From the NCBI GenBank assembly GCA_009785885.1, contig WQUE01000244.1, positions 1 through 10,022 of the forward strand: DNA of 10,022 bases. Reading direction: 5' to 3'. Numbering within the stretch: position 1 is the stretch's first letter; every line of letters starts with the position of its first letter. Source of the stretch: Actinomycetes bacterium (lineage in GTDB: Bacteria > Actinomycetota > Actinomycetes > Propionibacteriales > Propionibacteriaceae). The translations under genes were made by a program, and so were the position numbers. Below are positions 1-8,771 of this stretch, in pieces. The notes under the pieces were generated by a model. The model searched no databases. It worked only from the letters and a program-made list of their open reading frames with translations, and had not been told where the DNA came from.

Positions 1-323
1 TGGACAAGATCAATCCGGGAAGCTGGTTCGCGAAGCAGTTCGCCCCGCGCATCGGAGCGAAGAAGACGATGATCCAAAAGTCGGGCTACTTCAGCCGGTC
101 CGCCGCCTCGAACGCCGAGGATCTCGACCTGATCAAGCGGACGTGCGACCTGGCGGTGGACGCCGCCCTCGTCGGCACGTCGGGCGTCGTCGGGCTGGAC
201 GAGGAGCGTGGCGACGAGATGCGGGTCATCGAGTTCTCCCGGATCGCGGGCCACAAGCCGTTCGACGTGACGCAGCCGTGGTTCACGCAGATGCTCGCCG
301 AGATCGGGCAGCCTCTGACATGA
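1..323 (+). CDS. pfp: PPi-dependent 6-phosphofructokinase, C-terminal end (5' truncated)
   Basis: This is the last 106 residues of a phosphofructokinase. The reading frame is open from base 3, so the gene starts before the window. The enzyme phosphorylates fructose 6-phosphate to fructose 1,6-bisphosphate in cytosolic glycolysis. In Propionibacterium-type bacteria the donor is pyrophosphate rather than ATP, which makes the step reversible. The support is the strongly familiar C-terminal block: KINPGSWF, then MIQKSGYFSRSAASN, then DLAVDAALVGTSGVVGLDEE, and near the end IAGHKPFDVTQPWF. I recall these from the propionibacterial PPi-PFK (about 404 residues). The residues that decide PPi versus ATP use lie in the N-terminal part, outside this window, so donor specificity is inferred from family resemblance only. 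The stop codon overlaps the start of a small downstream gene (ATGA), which suggests co-translation. Confidence 0.85.
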   Translation, partial: DKINPGSWFAKQFAPRIGAKKTMIQKSGYFSRSAASNAEDLDLIKRTCDLAVDAALVGTSGVVGLDEERGDEMRVIEFSRIAGHKPFDVTQPWFTQMLAEIGQPLT

Positions 324-499
324 GCCGGGCCTTCGTCAGCGAGAACGACGGTTGGTACTACTGCCGCTCGCACCTGCAGTCGTGCAAGTACGCCGACGAG
401 TACGGCCAATGCATGAAGCGCCGGTGCGTGTTCGAGCCACCGGAGGACGAGCCGGGTCCCGCGCCGATCCCGGACCCGGCTGCCCACGCCGTCCCGTGA
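320..499 (+). CDS. small four-cysteine protein of unknown function, coupled to pfp
   Basis: This is a 59-residue protein. The start ATG at 320 overlaps the TGA of the phosphofructokinase gene (ATGA), so translation is probably coupled. No clear Shine-Dalgarno sequence precedes it. Residues 1-38 are the structured part: FVSENDGWYYC, then cysteines at 15, 22, 31 and 36 (C-x6-C-x8-C-x4-C) with His18 between them. This spacing suits a small zinc site or two disulfides, although the acidic, charged context and lack of a signal peptide favour a cytosolic metal site. Residues 39-59 are acidic and proline/alanine rich (EPPEDEPGPAPIPDP) and look disordered. Part of that tail is encoded by a 10-bp perfect inverted repeat. 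The longer reading frame starting at 143 lies inside pfp and is not credible. I do not recognise a named family, and the function is unknown. The start and frame are well supported by the overlap and by the cysteine pattern. Confidence 0.65.
   Translation: MSRAFVSENDGWYYCRSHLQSCKYADEYGQCMKRRCVFEPPEDEPGPAPIPDPAAHAVP
450..481. terminator. 10-bp inverted repeat at the convergent gene ends, candidate terminator
   Basis: The arms AGCCGGGTCC (450-459) and GGACCCGGCT (472-481) are perfectly complementary and flank a 12-base loop. On the plus strand the hairpin lies inside the last codons of the small Cys gene. On the minus strand it begins about 26 bases after the fhs stop. It could stop transcription of both. 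Neither side has a T-tract, which is common for hairpin ends in high-GC actinobacteria, but it leaves the call uncertain. Confidence 0.45.
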
Positions 500-511
500 G
501 GCACCCTCACG
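495..511. terminator. short inverted repeat spanning both convergent stop codons
   Basis: CGTGAGG (495-501) and CCTCACG (505-511) form a perfect 7-bp stem with the three-base loop CAC. The plus-strand stop TGA (497-499) and the minus-strand stop of fhs (read from 509 to 507) fall in opposite arms, so the two genes end on the same hairpin with only 7 bases between them. It reads the same way on both strands and may work with the 450-481 hairpin as a bidirectional terminator. Confidence 0.4.
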
Positions 512-2207
512 ACAGGCCGACGATCTCCCCGTGCGCGTCGAAGTCGATGTGCTCGGCCGCGGGGTGCTTGCCGAGACCCGGCATGGTGCGCATGTCGCCG
601 GCGATGGCGTACACGTAGCCGGCCCCCGCGGCGACCTTGACCTCGCGGACGGGCAGGGTCCAGCCGGTCGGCGCCCCCTTGAGCGCTGGATCGGAGGAGA
701 TCGACAGGTGCGTCTTGGCGATCACGACGGGCAGGCCGCCGTGTCCGCCCGCCTGGAACGCGGCCAACTGTTTGGCCGCGGCCGGGGCGTACTCGACGCC
801 GGCCGCACCGTACACCGTGGTCGCAACCGCGGCGATCTTGTCGGCCAGGGGCGCCGCCAGGTCGTAGGACGGTCGCAGCGGCTGGGCCGGTGCCTCGCAG
901 GCGTCGACGACCGCCTGTCCCAACGCCAGCGCCCCGGCGCCCCCGTCGACCACGTAGGTGCCCCGGGCGCACCGCACCCCGGCCTCGGCACACACCTGCT
1001 CGATGGCCGCCAACTCGTCCTCGTGATCGGTCGGGAACGTGTTGATGGCGACGACGGGCACCGCCCCGAAACCGCGGACGATGCCGATGTGCGCCATCAG
1101 GTTGGCGGCGCCGGCGAGCACGTCGGCCGGATGATCGGCGAGCAGGTCGTCCGGCAGCGGCTTGCCCGCCACGATGCGGAACTTGCCGGAGTGCGCCTTC
1201 AGGGCGCGCACGGTGACGACGATCACGGCCGCAGACGGGGCGATGCCGCTGACCCGGCTCTTCACGTTCACGAGCCGCTCGAACCCCATGTCCGAGCCGA
1301 AGCCCGACTCGGTGAGCAGGTACTCGGCGCACGGCAGACCGACCTGGTCGGCGATCACCGACGAGTTGCCGATCGAGATGTTGCCGAACGGCCCCATGTG
1401 GATCAGCACCGGCGTGTTCTCGGTCGTCTGCATCAGGTTGGGCCGCAGCGCATCGCCCAGGATCACCGCCATCGCGCCGGCCGCCTGGAGGTCCGCCGCG
1501 GTCACCGGGGCGCCGTCGTAGGTCTGGCCGACGACGATGCGTCCCAGGCGCTGCTCCATGTCCTCCAGCGAGGTGGACAGCGCGACGATGACGCCCACCT
1601 CGGACGCCGAGGTGATGTCGAAACCCGACTGGCGGGGCACGCCGTCGGTCGGCTCGCCGAGTCCGATGACGATGTTGCGCAGCGCCCGGTCGTTCACGTC
1701 CAGCACCCGCCGCCAACTGATGCGCCGCGGGTCCAGGCCCAATGTGTTGCCTTGGAAGAGGTGATTGTCGACCATCGCGGCGAGCAGGTTGTGGGCGGCG
1801 GTGATGGCGTGGAAGTCACCCGTCAGGTGGAGGTTCAGTTTCTCCATCGGCAACACCTGTGAATAGCCCCCGCCGGCACCGCCCCCCTTGATCCCGAACG
1901 TCGGCCCCATCGACGGCTGTCGCAACGTCAACACGGTGCGCTTGCCCAGCTTGGCCAGGCCCTGGGCCAGGCCCACGGCCGTCGTCGTCTTCCCCTCGCC
2001 GAGCGGCGTCGGCGTGATGCCTGTGACAACGACATACTTCGCCTTCGGGTCCTGGCTACGGCGTTCCCGGACACCCAGCGACACTTTCGCCACCGCGCGA
2101 CCGTACGCCTCCACCTCCTCGTCGAGGAGACCGAGATCACCCGCTATCTTTTCGATGGGATGCAGCTTTGCGGCGTGGGCGATTTCGATATCGGACGGTA
2201 TGGACAT
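507..2207 (-). CDS. fhs: formate--tetrahydrofolate ligase
   Basis: This enzyme (10-formyl-THF synthetase) joins formate to tetrahydrofolate using ATP, giving 10-formyl-THF for purine and formyl-methionine synthesis; it acts in the cytosol. The 566-residue length fits the family (about 555-560). The nucleotide-binding loop TPLGEGKTTT is at residues 67-76. The family signature follows as GPTFGIKGGGAGGGYSQV (101-118) and EKLNLHLTGDFHAI (122-135). The C-terminus AAEHIDFDAHGEIVGLS is also typical. The chosen ATG at 2207 has a strong Shine-Dalgarno GAAGGAG six bases upstream. The gene lies downstream of gcvP on the same strand with a 103-base gap that contains its own candidate promoter, so it may be read both with gcvP and alone. 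It converges on the small Cys gene with a 7-base gap. The sequence is intact and codon use matches its neighbours. Confidence 0.97.
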   Translation of the reverse strand: MSIPSDIEIAHAAKLHPIEKIAGDLGLLDEEVEAYGRAVAKVSLGVRERRSQDPKAKYVVVTGITPTPLGEGKTTTAVGLAQGLAKLGKRTVLTLRQPSMGPTFGIKGGGAGGGYSQVLPMEKLNLHLTGDFHAITAAHNLLAAMVDNHLFQGNTLGLDPRRISWRRVLDVNDRALRNIVIGLGEPTDGVPRQSGFDITSASEVGVIVALSTSLEDMEQRLGRIVVGQTYDGAPVTAADLQAAGAMAVILGDALRPNLMQTTENTPVLIHMGPFGNISIGNSSVIADQVGLPCAEYLLTESGFGSDMGFERLVNVKSRVSGIAPSAAVIVVTVRALKAHSGKFRIVAGKPLPDDLLADHPADVLAGAANLMAHIGIVRGFGAVPVVAINTFPTDHEDELAAIEQVCAEAGVRCARGTYVVDGGAGALALGQAVVDACEAPAQPLRPSYDLAAPLADKIAAVATTVYGAAGVEYAPAAAKQLAAFQAGGHGGLPVVIAKTHLSISSDPALKGAPTGWTLPVREVKVAAGAGYVYAIAGDMRTMPGLGKHPAAEHIDFDAHGEIVGLS

Positions 2208-2212
2208 GCGGA

Positions 2213-2219
2213 CTCCTTC
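2213..2219 (-). promoter_or_regulatory. ribosome binding site of fhs
   Basis: On the minus strand this reads GAAGGAG, five to six bases before the ATG at 2207. It fixes the fhs start. Confidence 0.8.
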
Positions 2220-2232
2220 ATTGGTGGCCAGC

Positions 2233-2263
2233 AGCCTACGCCGAATCGCACCGATTGCGTCAA
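2233..2263 (-). promoter_or_regulatory. candidate promoter of fhs
   Basis: On the minus strand there is a TTGACG box (2258-2263) and a TAGGCT box (2233-2238), separated by 19 bases. The TTGAC core and the TAnnnT pattern fit the actinobacterial housekeeping sigma factor, although the spacing is a little long. The predicted transcript start would leave a leader of about 18-20 bases carrying the Shine-Dalgarno sequence and no room for a riboswitch. Confidence 0.5.
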
Positions 2264-2310
2264 TGCCGCATATCCGGATTGCTCACCGGCCAAAGAATGA
2301 TGTGCCTAAC

Positions 2311-5126
<2,816 letters not shown>

Positions 5127-5142
<16 letters not shown>

Positions 5143-5186
5143 CGGACCGCAAGTCCTCTCCTCGCCGGGTAGCGGCCGTCCCCCAT
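5127..5186 (-). CDS. candidate 19-residue leader peptide overlapping the gcvP start
   Basis: An ATG at 5186 opens a 20-codon frame (MGDGRYPARRGLAVRCIRQ, then stop) that ends 16 bases inside gcvP in another frame. A good AGGAG (5196-5200) lies 9 bases before it, better placed than the one before gcvP itself. If it is translated, ribosomes would end just past the gcvP start codon and could set the rate of gcvP initiation. The peptide contains four arginines and two glycines but no run of regulatory codons. Short frames like this arise by chance in GC-rich DNA, so this is a weak call. Confidence 0.25.
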
Positions 5187-5197
5187 TGGCTGCCGCT
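5171..5197 (-). repeat. inverted repeat in the gcvP leader
   Basis: The arms AGCGGC (5171-5176) and GCCGCT (5192-5197) are complementary around a 15-base loop. The stem overlaps the AGGAG before the candidate leader peptide, and its loop contains that peptide's ATG. It could mask that start in RNA. It is too short to be a glycine riboswitch. Confidence 0.3.
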
Positions 5198-5205
5198 CCT
5201 GCAAC

Positions 5206-5211
5206 ATCCTA
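5206..5211 (-). promoter_or_regulatory. candidate -10 box of gcvP
   Basis: The minus strand reads TAGGAT, a good actinobacterial -10 hexamer. No clear -35 box sits 16-19 bases upstream. Transcription would begin near 5199 and give a leader of about 56 bases. The same hexamer occurs before the ABC ATPase gene at 8658-8663. Confidence 0.4.
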
Positions 5212-5233
5212 GCGAGCACGGGCCCACCGACCG

Positions 5234-7786
5234 CTACACCTCGGCCAGCGCCTCCACCGGGCTTGCGGAGGCGGCGCGGCGGCCCGGCAGCACGGAAGCC
5301 AGGCCGGCGGCGACGACCAACACACCCAGCAGCCCGAGGGTCTGCCACCAGGTGATGCTGTAATGCATCACCAGGTTCACCTGGGCGTCCACCGTCATCT
5401 GGCCGGCGAGGGCATGCGCCCCGATGAACCCGAAGAGCACCCCGAACGCGGCGCCGACGAGGGCGGCGGCGAGGGTCAGCATGAGTGCCTCGAGCAGCAG
5501 CATGAGCCGCAGCTGGCCGCGCTTCAGGCCGAGCGCCCGGAGCAGCGCGGATTCGCGGGTGCGCTCGATCACGGACAGGGTCAGCGTGTTGCCGACACCG
5601 ACGAGCGCAATGACCACGGCGACGGCCAGCAGCCCGGTGACCACGTCCACCAGGATGCGCATGGTCTGCTGGATCATCTCACGCTGCACCGCCGAGCCCC
5701 CGGTCATCAGCGCGCCCGTGTCACCGATCACGTCGTTGACGCCGCGCATCGCGGCGATGGCGTCGTTCGTGGCGAACAGCATCACGGCCTGGATCACGGG
5801 TGAACCGGGGCTGTCCAGCCGGGCGAAGGTCGCCGGGCTCACCAGGACGACCTGCATGTCGCGCACCAGGTTCGACGCCCGGACGTCCAGCGTGACCGCG
5901 GCCGCCGTGGGCATGCCGTCCGCACCGTAGGGGGCGAGGGTGGCGGTGTCCGCGTACGTCGGGCCTTCCATGAAACGCTGGTCCCCTGGCGGGACGAGCA
6001 CCTGGTCGTCCGGCATGCTCGCGGGTGCACCCGGGGCCACCTGCAGGATCGCCGGACCGTAGGCGCACGCGGCGAACGACATGCCCTGCCCCGGCGCCTG
6101 CTCCATGACGGTGCGGCAGTCGAGCGTGACGGAGGCGGTGACACCTGGCGCGTGCGCCAGCTTGTCCCGGGTCGCCGGCGGGATGCCGACGTTCCAGTCC
6201 ATCTGCGCAACCCAAAGCCCGACCGGGTAGCTGGAGGCGATCTTGTCTGTGATGGTCGTCTGCACGGTCGAGGCCCCCACCTGCAGCGTGACGATCAGGC
6301 CGACGGCCAGCATCAGCGCGGTCGCGGTCGCCGACGAGCGGGCCGGGTCGCGGGTCATGTTCTTCGCGGCTGTCGCTCCGGTCACGCCCCCGCGGCCCAC
6401 CAGGGCGCTCACGCCCCGCAGCAACGTCGGGACGAACAGCGGCGCCCCGAACAGCACCCCGAGGCTCGTGGCGATCGCCCCGCCCAGTGCGAGCGCGAGC
6501 ACATTGGCGCCGCCGCCCCGCAGCGAGATCACGCACAGGGCCAGGCCGCCCACGGCGAGCAGACCGCACACGACGGCCCGCACGACGGAGGACCGACGGG
6601 CGCCGACGACGTCCGCCTCGGCCGGGCGCAGCGCGTCCAGCACCGGCAACCGCGTGGCACGGCGCGCCGGGAGCGCGGCCGCGAGCACCGTGATCGCCAC
6701 GCCGAGCACGACGGCCAGCCCCAGGTCACGCCAGGGGGTGGACAGGCCGACGTGGACCGAACCGGTGTACGCACCGACGCCGGCCGCGACGGCGTAGGCC
6801 AGGCCGATCCCCAGCCAGGCCCCCACGAGGCCGACGGCGAGGGCCTCCAGCCAGACCGACCGACGCGTCTGCGCGCCGGACGCACCGACGGCCCGCAGCA
6901 GACCCAGTTGGCGGCGCCGCTGGACCAGGAGGATCGTGAACGTGTTGGCGATGGTGATCATGCCGACCACGAGGGCGACCGCGGCGAAGACCCACAGGAG
7001 GTACTTCGCGACGTTGACGCCCTGTGTCGCGTTCGTGCGCGCCTCGTCCGCCGCGGCCGACCCCGTGACGGCCTTCACGGGCACGCTGTGGCCGGCCGCC
7101 GCCGACACCAGGTCGGCCGGGCCGACGCTCGCACCGGCCTTGACCAGGTACTCCCATGCCATGCCACCGCCGAAGTCCTTCTCCAGGACGGCCTGCGACA
7201 CGTACACCGTGTTCTGGTCGTAGCGCGTGGTCGCGTCGGCGGTGACGCCGGCGACGCGCAGCGTCAGCGCCCCCGGATTGGCGGACGCGCCGGCCGGGAC
7301 GGTCACGGTCGTGCCGATGCCGGCATGCAGGGTCCGGGCGAGGCCCGGGGTGATCACGACCTCGTCGTCGCCGAGCGCGACGGCGCTGAGCGGCGTGCCG
7401 GACGGGCCGACGGTCGCCCAGTTCAGCCCGGACGGGGGCACGGCGAAGACCGCGGCCCAGCTCGTGGCGTCGCCGTTCTCCAGCAGTGTGCCGCTTTGGC
7501 CCAGCGGCCAGACCAGGCTGACGCCCGGCACCGCCTGAAGCCACGCCGTGACCCGCGCCGCGATGTCATCCGGCAGTTCGGCACCCGTGGCCGGGTCCGG
7601 AGCGATCCTGACCACGTAGTCGGCCCGAGAGTATGGCACACCCATCTGATAGCCCATCGCGCGCGCCTCGGTGGACGTGACGACGGACGCGGCGGCCATG
7701 AACCCGACGCTGATCGCGATGGCGATGAGTGTCGCGAGGTACCGTCCCGGATGGTGACGCAGTTCACGGAGCGCAACCCGGAGCAT
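5234..7786 (-). CDS. FtsX/MacB-type ABC transporter permease, 10 predicted membrane segments
   Basis: This 850-residue membrane protein has the duplicated FtsX-like layout. TM1 (about 18-37) is followed by a large extracellular domain (38-261). Next come three segments (262-288, 313-339, 353-374), two linking segments (401-421, 425-455) and TM7 (487-505). A second extracellular domain (506-710) leads to the final three segments (711-735, 761-790, 811-834). The cytoplasmic coupling stretches ERTRESALLRALG (741-753) and its first-half match RRRQLGLLRAVGA (290-302) would contact the ATPase. The ends ARRATRLPVLDAL and GRRAASASPVEAL are typical of the family. Cys557 and Cys574 could form an extracellular disulfide. 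Members export lipids, lipoproteins, peptides or antibiotics, or transmit force to the envelope; the substrate cannot be read here. Its ATG directly follows the ATPase stop (TGA-ATG), so the two are one translation unit. Confidence 0.93.
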   Translation of the reverse strand: MLRVALRELRHHPGRYLATLIAIAISVGFMAAASVVTSTEARAMGYQMGVPYSRADYVVRIAPDPATGAELPDDIAARVTAWLQAVPGVSLVWPLGQSGTLLENGDATSWAAVFAVPPSGLNWATVGPSGTPLSAVALGDDEVVITPGLARTLHAGIGTTVTVPAGASANPGALTLRVAGVTADATTRYDQNTVYVSQAVLEKDFGGGMAWEYLVKAGASVGPADLVSAAAGHSVPVKAVTGSAAADEARTNATQGVNVAKYLLWVFAAVALVVGMITIANTFTILLVQRRRQLGLLRAVGASGAQTRRSVWLEALAVGLVGAWLGIGLAYAVAAGVGAYTGSVHVGLSTPWRDLGLAVVLGVAITVLAAALPARRATRLPVLDALRPAEADVVGARRSSVVRAVVCGLLAVGGLALCVISLRGGGANVLALALGGAIATSLGVLFGAPLFVPTLLRGVSALVGRGGVTGATAAKNMTRDPARSSATATALMLAVGLIVTLQVGASTVQTTITDKIASSYPVGLWVAQMDWNVGIPPATRDKLAHAPGVTASVTLDCRTVMEQAPGQGMSFAACAYGPAILQVAPGAPASMPDDQVLVPPGDQRFMEGPTYADTATLAPYGADGMPTAAAVTLDVRASNLVRDMQVVLVSPATFARLDSPGSPVIQAVMLFATNDAIAAMRGVNDVIGDTGALMTGGSAVQREMIQQTMRILVDVVTGLLAVAVVIALVGVGNTLTLSVIERTRESALLRALGLKRGQLRLMLLLEALMLTLAAALVGAAFGVLFGFIGAHALAGQMTVDAQVNLVMHYSITWWQTLGLLGVLVVAAGLASVLPGRRAASASPVEALAEV

Positions 7787-8650
7787 TCACTCACCCCCGC
7801 CGAGCGCCCGCATCGCGTCCAGCACCACCGCGGCGTCCGGACGGTCGATGTCGTCGACGATCCGCCCGTCGGACAGGATCAGCGCCCGGGCGGCGTACGC
7901 GGCGGCGCGCGGATCGTGCGTCACCATGATGATCGTCTGGCCGCGGCTCGCGCTCGCCTCCCGCAGGTAGCCGAGCAGCCGGGCGGACGTCCGGGAATCG
8001 AGGGCTCCGGTGGGTTCGTCGGCGACGACGACGGCCGGCTGCGTGATGAGCGCCCGGGCGACGGCGACGCGCTGCTGCTCGCCGCCGGACAGCTGGCTCG
8101 GCAGATGGTCGAGGCGCCCCGTCAGGCCGAGCGAGGCGACGAGGGCCTCGAACGCGTCCGTGTCGGGCTTGCGCCCGGCCAGCTCCAGCGGGAGCACGAT
8201 GTTCTGCCGGGCCGTGTGCGTCGGCAGCAGGTTGAACGACTGGAAGATGAATCCCACCTGGTCGCGCCGCAGGACGGTGAGCCGGTTGTCGTCGAGGGTC
8301 TCCAGCGCCGTCCCCGCCAAGCGAACGTGGCCGCTGGTCGGGGTGTCCAGCCCGGCGAGCATGTGCATCAGCGTCGACTTGCCGGACCCCGACGGCCCCA
8401 TGATCGCGGTGAACGTGCCCGCGGCGAACTCGGCGCTGAGCCCGTCGAGCGCCCGCACCTGCGCGTCGCCTGAGCCGTACACCTTCACCAGATCCGTGAC
8501 GGACGCGATGGGCACACCCGGGACCGTTGCGACCGCATGCACCGGCGAGGTTTCGCGGGGGGCTTGCCCGTCCGTGTGCGGAGAGGTCGGGGTGGCCGCG
8601 GTCTCCTCGGCCATGCGACGCGCAGGCATGGTTGGCGATGAACTTTCCAT
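7787..8650 (-). CDS. ABC transporter ATP-binding protein (MacB/LolD type)
   Basis: This 287-residue ATPase drives the permease encoded immediately downstream. It shows Walker A GPSGSGKS (85-92), Q-loop Gln137 in FIFQSFNLLP, the signature LSGGEQQR (187-194), Walker B VVVADEP (207-213) with catalytic Glu212, the D-loop GALDS, and switch His245 in MVTHD. The FQSFNLLP and DEPTGALDS wording is that of the MacB/LolD group that pairs with FtsX-like permeases. Residues 1-47 are a Ser/Thr/Pro/Ala-rich extension before the usual start of the fold (IASVTDLVKVYG). Internal ATGs at residues 8 and 13 lack ribosome sites. I kept the ATG at 8650 because a TAGGAT -10 box lies 7 bases upstream, which would make a leaderless mRNA beginning at or beside this ATG. 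No regulator gene adjoins the pair; the upstream gene is divergent. Confidence 0.95.
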   Translation of the reverse strand: MESSSPTMPARRMAEETAATPTSPHTDGQAPRETSPVHAVATVPGVPIASVTDLVKVYGSGDAQVRALDGLSAEFAAGTFTAIMGPSGSGKSTLMHMLAGLDTPTSGHVRLAGTALETLDDNRLTVLRRDQVGFIFQSFNLLPTHTARQNIVLPLELAGRKPDTDAFEALVASLGLTGRLDHLPSQLSGGEQQRVAVARALITQPAVVVADEPTGALDSRTSARLLGYLREASASRGQTIIMVTHDPRAAAYAARALILSDGRIVDDIDRPDAAVVLDAMRALGGGE

Positions 8651-8657
8651 GCGCGGA

Positions 8658-8663
8658 ATCCTA
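8658..8663 (-). promoter_or_regulatory. candidate -10 box giving a leaderless ABC mRNA
   Basis: The minus strand reads TAGGAT, then seven bases, then the ATG of the ATPase. No Shine-Dalgarno sequence lies between. The normal distance from a -10 box to the transcript start puts +1 on the start codon. The -35 position falls in the GC palindrome at 8675-8697 and has no TTGACA-like sequence. Confidence 0.5.
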
Positions 8664-8674
8664 TCGGAGTCTCA

Positions 8675-8697
8675 CCGCGCCCCGGCCGGGGGCGCGG
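8675..8697. repeat. GC-rich palindrome in the divergent control region, possible operator
   Basis: CCGCGCCCC (8675-8683) and GGGGCGCGG (8689-8697) are perfect 9-bp arms around GGCCG. The palindrome covers the expected -35 region of the leftward ABC promoter and lies about 38 bases before the -10 box of the rightward gene. It could bind a repressor or activator for one or both genes. Chance GC symmetry is the alternative. Confidence 0.4.
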
Positions 8698-8734
8698 CAT
8701 TCGGTGCCGTTCGCCTCGCGCGGCCCGGCACTGA

Positions 8735-8740
8735 TAGTCT
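8735..8740 (+). promoter_or_regulatory. candidate -10 box of the 8772 gene
   Basis: TAGTCT fits TAnnnT. Transcription would start near 8747 and leave a leader of about 25 bases. No convincing -35 box is visible, so the call is tentative. Confidence 0.4.
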
Positions 8741-8759
8741 CGACAGACCCCACGAACGC

Positions 8760-8766
8760 GGAAGGG
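8760..8766 (+). promoter_or_regulatory. ribosome binding site deciding the 8772 start
   Basis: GGAAGGG ends five bases before the ATG at 8772. The reading frame stays open for about 760 bases further upstream, antisense to the ABC ATPase, so this site is what places the real start at 8772. Confidence 0.6.
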
Positions 8767-8771
8767 CATCC

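Noticed and set aside
143..319. Longer start for the small Cys protein
   Set aside because: This segment is out of frame inside the phosphofructokinase gene and translates to Arg/Gly-rich sequence. The ATG at 320 overlapping the upstream stop is the natural start.
5143..5233. A glycine riboswitch before gcvP
   Set aside because: The whole gap is 91 bases, and the likely leader is only about 56. That is too short for a glycine aptamer, and I see none of its conserved core.
6152..8473. A 773-codon plus-strand open frame opposite the ABC permease and ATPase
   Set aside because: It is a low-complexity Arg/Gly/Asp/His-rich translation antisense to genes with clear Walker motifs and membrane segments, so it is a codon-bias shadow.
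8010..8771. Upstream extension of the 8772 gene in the same frame
   Set aside because: This part is antisense to the ABC ATPase and crosses the divergent control region. A ribosome site and -10 box place the start at 8772, where the protein-like sequence begins.
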